Of a stretch of DNA of 46,818 bases, positions 1 through 9,500 are shown in pieces; within the stretch, counting starts at the first letter, position 1; every line of letters starts with the position of its first letter. Both the position numbers and the translations under genes were made by a program. Source of the DNA: JANXVV01 sp038230975 (GTDB lineage: Bacteria; Planctomycetota; Phycisphaerae; Tepidisphaerales; Tepidisphaeraceae); the NCBI GenBank assembly GCA_038230975.1, contig JBBRMF010000006.1, positions 1 to 46,818 of the forward strand, in the 5' to 3' direction. Below the pieces are notes generated by a model, which was given only the letters and a program-made list of their open reading frames with translations, was not told where the DNA came from and ran no database searches.

Positions 1-47
1 CGCACGCGGCTACTCGCAAGGCATCGCAAGACGAAAGCCCCAAAACG

Positions 48-74
48 AAAAACCCCGCGAATTGCGGGGCTTTT
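48..74 (-). terminator. Rho-independent terminator after tRNA-Glu
   Basis: A 6-bp perfect GC stem (CCCCGC at 53-58 with GCGGGG at 64-69) closes a 5-base loop. It is flanked by an A-run on the left and a T-run on the right, so it could work in both directions. Read on the minus strand it lies about 50 bases past the tRNA-Glu 3' end and is the natural stop for that transcript. It could also end a plus-strand transcript entering from outside the window. Confidence 0.8.
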
Positions 75-117
75 CGATACAATGCGGCAGGGTGCGATGA
101 CCCTAACAATAGCCTAA

Positions 118-190
118 TACCCCCAAGGGGAGTCGAACCCCTGTTCGCCGGCTGAGAACCGGCTGTCCTAGGCCACTAGACGATGAGGGC
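118..190 (-). tRNA. tRNA-Glu (anticodon CTC)
   Basis: The minus strand folds into a complete 73-base cloverleaf. The acceptor stem is GCCCTCA/TGGGGGT, with G-T wobbles at pairs 1:72 and 5:68. The D-arm starts TCGTCTAGTGG. The anticodon stem is GCCGG/CCGGC around loop TTCTCAG, which gives anticodon CTC and reads GAG. The T-arm is AGGGG/CCCCT with loop TTCGACT. The discriminator base is A and no CCA is encoded, so the tail must be added after transcription. A hairpin terminator follows about 50 bases downstream. Confidence 0.95.
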
Positions 191-284
191 GTTTTTTGCA
201 ATCCGTAACACTCGCACCTAGGTTCCTGAAATCTTAGTCGGGGGGGGACTTGTGTCAAGACTTTCCAATGGGTTCCGAACGGTT

Positions 285-791
285 TCATTTGCGAAGCTCG
301 CTGAGCAGGTGGCCCAATTCGGGCAGGATGAGTTGGGTCATGGCCAATTCAACAGCTTTGGTTGAGCCGGGCATGGCGAAGAGAAGTTTGCCCTGGGTGA
401 TCCCGCCGACGGCGCGGCTAAGCATGGCACCGCTTTTGATCTGGGCATAGCTGAGCATTCGGAAAAGTTCGCCGAAGCCGGGGAGCGGATGATCGAGCAG
501 TCGCGAGATGACATCGATCGTTTGGTCTCGCTGGCTGATCCCTGTGCCGCCGTTGGTAAGTATGCAATCGATGGAAAGGTCGTTCAGGTATTGAAGCAGT
601 ATTTGTTGAAAAACGGCCGGTTCATCGGGCACGATTTGGTGATAAACAACGGAATGCCCAAGGGAGACGAGCAGATTGCGGATCATTTGGCCGCTCGTGT
701 CGGTGCCTTCCGTTCGAGTGTCGCTGAGCGTTAGAATGGCGCAACGGGCGGTGAGCGATTGGCCGGATTGTTGATGGGATGTATAGGACAT
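285..791 (-). CDS. MoaB/Mog-family molybdopterin-binding protein
   Basis: This 168-residue protein has the MoaB/Mog fold signature, which in characterised members adenylylates molybdopterin during molybdenum-cofactor synthesis. Visible motifs are TLSDTR near residue 22, the phosphate-binding TNGGTGISQRDQT near residues 79-91, AMLSRAVGG near 122-130 and MPGSTKAVELAM near 140-150. Length suits MoaB or Mog as single-domain proteins. The ATG at 791 follows GGAGGG with a 7-base gap. A small lipoprotein gene ends 23 bases upstream, so the two may be co-transcribed. No other molybdenum-cofactor gene lies in the window. MoaB and Mog cannot be separated by eye, so no symbol is given. Confidence 0.88.
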   Translation of the reverse strand: MSYTSHQQSGQSLTARCAILTLSDTRTEGTDTSGQMIRNLLVSLGHSVVYHQIVPDEPAVFQQILLQYLNDLSIDCILTNGGTGISQRDQTIDVISRLLDHPLPGFGELFRMLSYAQIKSGAMLSRAVGGITQGKLLFAMPGSTKAVELAMTQLILPELGHLLSELRK

Positions 792-814
792 TGGTTATCC
801 CTCCGCGCTCGGAT

Positions 815-1267
815 TTACGGAGCGCGTTCGAAGTAGTAGAGCTTGGCGGACAGCTTGCCGCTGGGGTCGGTGATGACGAAAGCGTTGTTCTCACCCGGAA
901 CCAGCCCTAGATCCAGGCGCCCGCCCGTACCGCGACTGATGGCCAGCAGCTCATTCAAAGGATGTACGCCCGAATAGACCCGCAAAAATGCCGTGGCGCC
1001 GGGATAGACCTCGCCGGTCACCCGAAAATTGGCGACTTTGCCGGCGGCGATCACTTCACCCCAGTCCGTCGGCTGACGAGATGGTGGCCAATTCGTAAAG
1101 CTTTCCGGTGACATCCACTGGGTCTCGTTCGGTGGATCCTTCTTGACAAATCCAACCGTAAGCGGCCCGGTCGTCGCGTTTCGCAGGGAGACGGCGAAGT
1201 TGTATTTCTTAGGCGAAACGCAGCCAGTCATCAGTGCTGCAAGGAAGAGCAGAATAAAAGATCGCAT
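815..1267 (-). CDS. Small putative lipoprotein
   Basis: A 150-residue protein starting MRSFILLFLAALMTGC, a short type II signal peptide with lipobox MTGC and lipidated Cys16. I chose the ATG at 1267 because the longer frame (from 1303) would put 12 polar residues before the signal. The mature part is predicted beta-rich, with stretches such as NATTGPLTVGFVKKD and VYPGATAFLRVYSG that suggest a single beta-sandwich. I do not recognise a named family. It lies between the acyltransferase gene (73-base gap) and the moaB-like gene (23-base gap), all on the minus strand, and may be part of a short operon. Confidence 0.72.
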   Translation of the reverse strand: MRSFILLFLAALMTGCVSPKKYNFAVSLRNATTGPLTVGFVKKDPPNETQWMSPESFTNWPPSRQPTDWGEVIAAGKVANFRVTGEVYPGATAFLRVYSGVHPLNELLAISRGTGGRLDLGLVPGENNAFVITDPSGKLSAKLYYFERAP

Positions 1268-1340
1268 GGGGATTAGAATGCACGGAGAACGCGAATTACG
1301 CAACGGCTGTGATGATAGAACGGCGTTTTCGGGGGACCGA

Positions 1341-2612
1341 TTACACCACCAAAAACTCCAGCTTTTTGAATCGGCCGAGTATCAGGCAAAGACCGAAAGT
1401 AATGCTGAACGTCAGCAGAAGATTCACGGCCAAAACCGGGATGGCCCACTGTTGGAAATGCGCAAGATGCGGCCCCATTAAGCGCAGTTCGATCAGGCTG
1501 ATCATCAATATGATGAAAGGGTGCATGAAGTGCAGGCCGAAGGCATAATGGGAGATGCGGGGAAACGGATCGCGCATCAACGGATTGCGAATAAACAATG
1601 CAAACACGGAGAATGCAGTGACGATGCGGCCAAATTTGACATAGACCGCCACGCGCTTCATGTACATTCCATCGGAAGGTAGTTGGTGTGAGAGAAATAT
1701 GGCTTCCGCGGCGTGAAGGGCCAAACCGAAAATCAGTAGACCGACCCAGAGTGAAGTCGGGCTACGGGCTAAGAATTTGCGCAAGGATGTTTGCCCGGCA
1801 CACATCATTCCAAAAAGCGGAAAGAATAAAAACGGAATCGCCCAGGGTTGATCGAGAATTCGCTGAAGGATTCCGGTAACGCGTTCACCGGTTGAATGGC
1901 GACCGAAAATAAGCGGACCCCATTCCAAAACGCCCCACGCGATTGAAGTCACGCCGATCCATCCCCACGAAACGGTTGGTTTCCGCCACAGTAATTTGAG
2001 CAATGGGATGCAGAGAAGGAACTGCATAATCAATGGTAAATAGTAAAGGTGATACTCGGCCTGCCCCAGAAATAATCCCCACCAGGTTTGCCATTTGAAA
2101 ATGCTGTACCCAAACTCATTTAACGGCGTATATCCGATCCGATTTCCATACATCGTATAGACGCGTCGATGGACCAGGAAATAAAACGCCGACCAGCATA
2201 CAAACGCCGGCACAAGCCGTTTAAGGCGTCGTGAAAGTAACTCGCCCCAACTGCGTCCCTTTTCATACAACTGGTGCCAGTAGATGAAAAAAGAAATCAT
2301 CATGAAGCAGGGGACGCCGAATCTCCCCATGACGTTGATCGCCAGAATGCTCGCCGGGAGCGGACCGAAGGATTCACCGCGCTGATGGATCGCATCAATG
2401 TACGGCTCAGTGACGTGCGTCGTGATAATCGCCAGCATGCAGACGATGCGCAGCGCATCGAGATTTTCCATTCGCCGAGAGACCGGGCTGATGTCCAATA
2501 AACTCGGGCGAAGCGACGGCAGTTCATCGCGCAGCAGGCTCTGCGGCGCACTTGCCGCCGGGGAAAGAAGCGGATCGGTGGCAGAAGTAGAAAGACGGTG
2601 CGAGTTGCTCAT
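1341..2612 (-). CDS. Acyltransferase-3 family integral membrane protein
   Basis: A 423-residue polytopic membrane protein of the acyltransferase-3 (OafA/NolL-like) family, whose members O-acylate surface glycans or lipids at the inner membrane. The family start is seen near residue 48 as RMENLDALRIVCMLAIITTH, with the characteristic R..D.LR and a His at the end of the first helix. About ten hydrophobic segments follow, including a loop with LSRRLKRLVPAFVCWSAFY, typical of the RxxR region. The first 47 residues are Ser/Pro-rich and unusual; an internal ATG at 2471 could be the true start. The substrate cannot be read from sequence. Confidence 0.85.
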   Translation of the reverse strand: MSNSHRLSTSATDPLLSPAASAPQSLLRDELPSLRPSLLDISPVSRRMENLDALRIVCMLAIITTHVTEPYIDAIHQRGESFGPLPASILAINVMGRFGVPCFMMISFFIYWHQLYEKGRSWGELLSRRLKRLVPAFVCWSAFYFLVHRRVYTMYGNRIGYTPLNEFGYSIFKWQTWWGLFLGQAEYHLYYLPLIMQFLLCIPLLKLLWRKPTVSWGWIGVTSIAWGVLEWGPLIFGRHSTGERVTGILQRILDQPWAIPFLFFPLFGMMCAGQTSLRKFLARSPTSLWVGLLIFGLALHAAEAIFLSHQLPSDGMYMKRVAVYVKFGRIVTAFSVFALFIRNPLMRDPFPRISHYAFGLHFMHPFIILMISLIELRLMGPHLAHFQQWAIPVLAVNLLLTFSITFGLCLILGRFKKLEFLVV

Positions 2613-2819
2613 GGTCTGCCAGATTGCGAACGAAACTGCGATACCCGGAGTCTATCGGCACATCCAGTCAAATGCTTGCGGGCATGGTCGATCTTACTCG
2701 CATGGCAAACATTTCCGGTCCGCTCTCCCCGGGACTGGGCATGTCGATTTATCTCCCGCTGCGGAATATCGGGATTCGGCGACACTATAGCACCTCTACA
2801 GACGTTACTGTCAACGAGC

Positions 2820-2860
2820 GCGGAGAATTGACCCACCTGCGAGCGCCGAGATTTGACCCG
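2820..2860. mobile_element. IS21-type terminal repeat remnant
   Basis: The reverse complement of this segment has two spaced copies of GGGTCAA, separated by about 16 bases of GC-rich sequence. That is the multiple-short-repeat pattern of IS21-family ends. It lies about 200 bases before an istB 3' remnant, so it is best read as the surviving end of a degraded IS21-like element. The call rests on pattern memory of IS21 ends, not on an alignment. Confidence 0.45.
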
Positions 2861-3021
2861 CCCCGGAGGCACCCATGGCAGGTCGAGTGCGTCAGGTCAT
2901 GCGATCACCTCCTTTGGTACTGTTGTGAAGGACTTGCTGCGCGAGCGCTCGATGACCTGGGGCTTGGGAAGATCCTCGGGACGAATGATGACTTCCGTGG
3001 CATCGGGCAGATAAATTCCGG

Positions 3022-3171
3022 GTGGCACGGTGGGAATGGCAGAACGTCTTCGCGGGCGATGCGCGACTTGCCGGTGCGGTGATCGACCGGTCGACTCACC
3101 GCGTGCATATCGTGGAAATCGCCGGCGAGAGCTATCGGCTCAAGCAGAGCCTGAAAGCGAAGGAAGGAGAA
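3022..3171 (+). pseudogene. istB (IS21 transposition ATPase) 3' remnant
   Basis: The plus-strand frame reads WEWQNVFAGDARLAGAVIDR and then THRVHIVEIAGESYRLKQSL, the conserved C-terminal end of IstB, the AAA+ helper of IS21 transposase. Only about 50 residues remain; the Walker A and B motifs and the whole of istA are missing. The frame then stays open to a stop at 3435 but loses resemblance after about 3171. Upstream the sequence switches abruptly to an unrelated minus-strand reading frame, so the element has been deleted and rearranged. It can only be a scar. Confidence 0.72.
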
Positions 3172-3519
3172 GAAGCAAAGAGATCGTCCAAACCATACTA
3201 TGAGAATCGCGACAGAGCGTGTTTGCCGTCGCCCCGAGTGGGGCTATTCTTTGAAAAGTGGTGGCCCCCGATTCGTCGCCCGCTCTGGCCCCCGATTCAA
3301 TTCCCGTTTCCAGCTCCGGCGTCCGCAGCATTTCTGTCGAGATCGCAAGGATTTACGATGAAGCAGCCCGATGAAGCGGAGTCGGGCTCTGCTGGGAAGC
3401 AGCCTGCGTTGCGGACGCCAGAGCGATGCCTTTAAAATCCAAACATCTGCACGCCGGCAACCACACTACCGACGCAAGAGCCGGACGAACCTTTAAAACG
3501 CGTATTCGCGCACGGCAAT

Positions 3520-6500
3520 TTAAAACGCGTCAATCAGGATGTAGTACGTCAGGCTCAATCTGAAATCGACCTTAAACGTGTTATTGACGATGCCATCTTC
3601 ACCAAAAGAGATACCGGCACCCCCACCGTATCCATGACTGTATCGACTTGCACCGTCAGAATCCGTGTACGTAAGCGTCGGTGACCAGAAGACCGATCCG
3701 CCGACACTGACCGGAGTAACAAGGCCACTCTTCGTATTTAAAAGTTTGCTGAGTCCTCCTGAGAGAGACACAGAGAAGAACCAGCCGTTGTAATCCTTCG
3801 GTGTAGGCGTATCGAAAACGGATCCCGGACTAAAAGTGCCAATCGATAGCCCGGCCAATTGAGGCGTTCCGAAACTAACCCCGAACTCAAAGTAAACGGC
3901 ATTGGGTTTTGGCACGTGATTATGAAACTCGAGAAGTTCCAGGCCCAATGTCGCACCGACGGTATCACCCGCGAACGCGGGAATATTCGCACTAATCGCA
4001 GGAATTACCGTCGCGGAATACTCCATGTGCTTGAACGATTTATACAGGTTCGTGAAACCAAAGAAGACATCCTGAACGGTCGAACCGGGCAAGGATAGTT
4101 CATACCCGATGCCGAGAATCGCCGTCACGACTGCAAGCTCCGCCACTGAAAAGGAAATCTTCCCTGTAGGGTCCAGCTTATTGACCGGGTCTCCCGCACC
4201 ATAGACGTAGCGGTTAAGAGTGCGAGTGTCGTTTGGTTCCGGGTCGGCCGGATCGCGCTGGATGAACGCGGCCACTTTGGGGGAGTACCAGCGATTCTGC
4301 AAGTAGACAAATCCCGTGATCGGATCGGTCCAACCACCAATATACCCAGGGCCTGCGAGATCGGCGGTAGTAGTATCGAGTGGGCGACCGTATGCATCGT
4401 AGGCGTAGGAGTGTAGCACTGTTCCATCAGAAGATGTTATGGCGCGTACCGTCCCCTCACTGTCCGTGGCGTAATGCTGGAACACTCCTGCGCCGTCAAT
4501 TGAACGATGCAGGACACCGGCTAAGTATTCATACCGATGGGTAAGATTGCCAGCGGCATTATGCTCTTCGAGGAGCAGCGGCCAGGCTGCCGAAGTTCGA
4601 TCCCAGGTAAACATCGTGCGAACACCGTCGACGATTCGAGCGGCCATTAAACCGTCATACTCATATTCATACTGGATGACGGCGGGGCCGGCATTTACTC
4701 CAGTTCGGACCACTTTGATGAGCCTGTTCCGAGCATCGTAAGTGAACGTTTCAGTGACACCGGCCTCGGTACGCGTGGCAAGATTGCCATCGGCATTCCA
4801 GGTAAAAGCCGCAGCACCGTCGGACGTGAACTGGTCGTCTGAATTGTGAGCGATATTGCTGGTCCCCGCAGCAGAATCAATACGGCTCGTGAGATTGCCG
4901 GCTCCATCATAACTATAACTGATTGTCCGAACCCCGACACCGGGTGTGGTGATCTTCTCGCCGGTGACGCGACTGTTTACGTCATAAGTGTACACTACGA
5001 TCCGACCGTTCCCGTCCACTGTTTTTGAGATGCGGCCTGCAGAATCGCGAGTATAGGCGAGCGAAAATACTTCCTGTCCACCGGTGCCGGTGTCGGCGAT
5101 TTGAGTCGTGCGATTGTCGGCATCGTAAGTCTTGGTCTCAGTAGCGCCACCCGGCAGCAATACGGTAGTAATTCGGCCCAGCGCGTCATGTGTAGCAGTG
5201 CTGATACCCCCGTCGATTCCTGTCAGCGTTGCGATTCCGGATTTCTCATCATATGTAGTTGCAGTTGTGCCGGCGGTCGTCGTGACACCGGTGAGTCGGC
5301 CGTGGGAGTCGTACGCATAGCGAACAATCGTTCCAGTGGGCCCTTGCCAACGGGTCACGTGACCGAAACCATCGTAGGCCAACACCGTGCCGCCGCGTGA
5401 ATCGGTAACATGGGTCAGGTTACCCAGAAGATCGTAGTTAAAGGCTTCTGTCTCCCCGTTGGAGACGGTCCTGCCAGTGATTTTGGATTGGTCATTGAAG
5501 GTGTATGTTGTGATGATGCCCGCCGCATCAGTCTTTTCCGCAAGAGTGCCATCAGCGTTGTACTTGTAGGTTTCAACACCTCCTCCGGCCAGCACTCGGG
5601 AAGTACGCCTGCCAGCGGAATCATAGGCAAAGTTGACGGCATGACCGGCTGTATCGGTGATCTGCTCGACTTTTCCATCAGAGTTGTAGACATACGAAGT
5701 GATCAATCCATCGGGCGCTGTAACGGAATTGAGAAGGTTCGTCACACCGTACGCGTAGTGCCAGACAGCACCGCTGAGGTCTCTGAATTGGTTAGCGTGC
5801 CCGTTGTGGTCATATCCAGATGTGGTGAACGTACCGTCGGGGTATGTGGTCTTGGTAACCCGGCCGGCGGCGTCGTACTCGTAACGGGTAACACCGCCCA
5901 ATGGGTCAGTCACCGATGTCCGATGACCATCGGCATCATATGTGTATGAAGTGACGGTATTGCCTGGTCCGGTTGCAGTAAGTAGTTCACCAGCGGCGTC
6001 ATAGGTGTAATTCGACGTCGTGCCTTTCAAGCCTGTCTCGGACTCAACTCGACCTGCGGCATCGTAAGTGCGTGTGGTGAAGCTACCGTCGGCGAAGAGG
6101 GTCTTCGTTCGGTTCCCAACCGCATCATATTCGAAGTGGACAACGCTGCCATCGGGCATCGTAGCGGCCGACGCGCGGCCATCGGCGTCGTAAGCGACGG
6201 TTGTAGTGGAACCATCTGGCGCAACCTGACCGGCAACCTGACCGCCGTCCGTGTAATTGAATGTCCATGGCTTACCAAGGGCATCCGTATTGCCCGAAAG
6301 GTTACCCACTGCGTCGTATTTCAGTCTAAGCGAGTTACCCTGCGCATTGGTCTGATTCGTCATGTTCCCGGCGTTGTCGTAGGCGTAACTCCAGGTAGAC
6401 TCCGTCGTCCCTGAGGCCCCCACGATAAATTGGTGGTCTGAAGTAACATTGCCGTCAGGATCAGCGCTGATAAGCGATCCACTTCCGTCGGCCTGGAATA

Positions 6501-9500
6501 TGCTTGTGACGAATCCGGTACCCGCATAGGTGTAGGTGGTGGTGTTGCCGTTACCATCCTTTGTAGATGTGCGATTGCCCGCGGCATCGTAAGTTGCTGT
6601 GAATACGTCGCCAGTGGGTGTGGTCTCGGATGTGATTTCGCCTCGGTTAAAAGTTCTGACAGTCACATTACCGAGCGGATCGATTTCGGTGAGGGGTTTC
6701 CCGAAGTTATCGTACGTAAAGGTTGTTTTGTGACCGAGTGGGTCAGTCATCGTCAGCATATTAGAGCGGTTGTCATAGGTTCGCGTGGTCGTATTTCCAA
6801 GTGGGTCGGTATCCGTCAGCGTGTTGCCGGCGGCGTCGAACGTTCGGGTCGTAAGATGACCGGCGGCATCAAGAACTTGGACGGGGTTCCCGTTGATGTC
6901 GAAGACGACGGTCGACTTGTTACCGAGCGGATCGGTGGTGGTTTGAACTCGGTTGCCACTGTCGTACTTAAGCAATATGGGCGCCCCATTGGCACCGACG
7001 ATCTGGGTAAGGCGGCCTTGGGCATCGTAGGTCGACTTGACCCCTGTACGCCCCAGCGGATCAATAACCTTCTGCAAATAATGCGGATGTGCCGGGTCAT
7101 ACTGGTATGAGGTGACGTTCGAATCGCGATCTGTGGAGGACACCAGATTCCCGTCGGCATCATAAGTGTATTTGACCGTCTTGCCTGCTGGGTCGGTGAT
7201 CGCTGTAATACGGCCCTTCGGATCGCGGGTGAACGTTACACCCGAGCCACGACTGCTGGTAATTCCATTGTCGGTAAATGTAAGAGTTGTGCCGAGCGGA
7301 TCGGAAAGGGAAACCAGACCACCTGAGTTGCCGTCAATTCGGAAAGCGGCACCGGTTTTAGTGGTGAGAGTATATTGACCACTGCCGAAATTACTGTCGG
7401 CGGGGTTATAGGGGAGGCTGCCGTAGTAGTCCGTAAATTTTCCGGTTTTTGTGTCGAAGAAGATATCGAATGGGTCGACGGTAAGTGTATCGGTGACGCC
7501 GGGGTCAGCTTCGAAGCTGGGCTGGAGAATATCCAGGAAGCGGCCTTTGAGGCCCGGAGCTTGCCCGGGGTTGAAGGTGAAACCTTCTCGCTTGCCGCCC
7601 GGCAAGGTGACGTAGACGCGAGTGCCAGGGATGAATGCAGAATAGACACCAATTTCAGCCAGCGGATCTGGAGGAAGGCTCGAACGAAGTTGGGTTCCAC
7701 CGACATCCAACCGCCAACCAAAACCGAAATCGCTATTTCGATTGGCATTGAGCGTGTCATAGGTACGGCCGATCGTAATCGGAAGCCCACCGAGCGGGAT
7801 CGTCAAATCTGTAAAGGAGAGAGTGAAGTTACCCAGCTTTAGATTATTAAATACATCCACCGTTACTTCATCTTCAGCCTCGTGCCCGCCGGCGTTTACG
7901 GCATCCAGTCGGAGGATGTAGGTATCGTTAGCCAGCAGCGTCGGATCAAACGTTCCGAGTTTGGCGTTAGTCACGTTGGTCGTGCCGCGAAAGATTTCTT
8001 TGAAGGCCGCGCTTCCGTCCGCCGGAGCAAACGAAAGCGTATAGAAAAGCAGATTGCTGTCCGCGACCGTACCGATGACGTTTGCCAGGGAGGTAATACG
8101 GCTGCCGCCAGTGGGTGAAGTGATATGCACGATAGGTGCCGCAATATCGGTCGGATCGACGACGAGCACGTCGCCGCTGGCAGTCGCCACGTTGCCGAAA
8201 GCGTCAGTGGCGGTGGCAACGAGGGCAATATCACCGGCATGCGTGAGCTTTAAAGCCACCCCACCGTTGATATCCAGGACCACAGGTTGACCGTCGACGA
8301 GCAATGTACGTTTTGAAACTCCGACTCCATCTGCAGCTTGCACGTGAATGTTCACCACTTCATTGATATTCACGGGCGAACGATCCACCAGAATTTGGAT
8401 TTTCGGCGCGACGTTGTCGGCACTCACGGTGACGGTAAATGATTGCGTTGCACTTGCCCCATGCGGATCGAAGACAGTCAATTGCACCGGATGCGCCCCA
8501 ATATCGGCGATAAGCGGTGACCATGTGATATTGCCGAGTACGTCGACCGTCATTCCGGACGGTACTATGTCCAGGTGAATGGCAAGTGGATCGTTATCAG
8601 GATCAGTGGCCGTCAACGTATATTGGTAAGTACCAGTTGCGGTTGCCGTGAGGTTGGGCTGCGAAGTGATCGTCGGCGGGTGGTTTACTTTACTGACAAC
8701 GTGGAATGACTGTGTCATCTGCGCGTCGGAGGTATCAATTGCAGCGAGACTGACGGTAAACGTGCCGACTTGAGCGGCGGTCGGTGTCCAGGTAACCAGG
8801 CCTGTTTTGGTGTCGATCGTCATGCCAGGTGGCGCGGTTAACAGCGCGTAATGCAGCACGTCTCGGTCAGGATCAACCGCGATGATAGCATAGGTATAGG
8901 TCTTGGTAGGCTCGGCGACGAAGGGTGGAGTCGAAGTGATGGTGGGCGGACGGTTATTCGGCGATGCCGACACGATCACGCTATAGGTTTGCTGGCCGAA
9001 CGCGCCGTGGCTATCGGTGGCGCGGATGATGACGGTGTTGCTTCCAATTTCGCCAGAGGTTGGAGTCCAGGTCAGCAAACCGCTGACGGGATTGACCACC
9101 ATGCCAACCGATCCATTCACCAGGGAGTAAGTCAGCGGGTCACCATCCGGGTCGGTCGCCGTGACCGCATAGCTGTACGGCTTGGTAGCGATGGCGAACG
9201 TCGGTGGCGCAGACGTGATGCCCGGTGGACGGTTCACGCTAAGAACATTAACGTCGAAACTCTGAGTGACTTCGCCTCCGTGACCGTCAGAAACATGGAG
9301 AATGACAGATTGCGTTCCCAACTGATTCGCCTGTGGCTTCCAAACGACAACGCCGGTGATCGGATCGACGATCATCCCTGATGGGGATTTATCAAGATTC
9401 CAAATCAGCAGATCGTTGTCGGAATCAGTTGCAGTGGCGTTGTAGCGATACAATTGACCGATTGCCGCCGCGCGCGGAGGGTCAGAAGTGATGACCGGCG

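Larger units (their letters stand above)
2613..3519. other. Gene-poor stretch with IS21-like scar
   Basis: No complete credible gene is seen in these roughly 900 bases. They hold IS-end-like repeated motifs (2820-2860), an istB 3' remnant (from 3022), and two copies of TGGCCCCCGATTC near 3261-3300 that resemble the short internal repeats at IS21 ends. On the minus strand, about 2899-3045 reads as a stop-terminated peptide containing IYLPDATEVIIRPEDLPK, which I do not recognise; it overlaps the start of the istB remnant. The remainder shows nothing I can name. Confidence 0.6.

Noticed and set aside
3520..4165. RHS polymorphic toxin with an immunity gene
   Set aside because: The tail has no toxin motif I know (no HNH, ADP-ribosyltransferase or deaminase signature) and no small gene follows within 900 bases.
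5410..7842. Several plus-strand frames of 120-180 codons opposite the RHS region
   Set aside because: Antisense to regular YD repeats, so their quasi-periodic sequence is a mirror of the repeats rather than independent coding.
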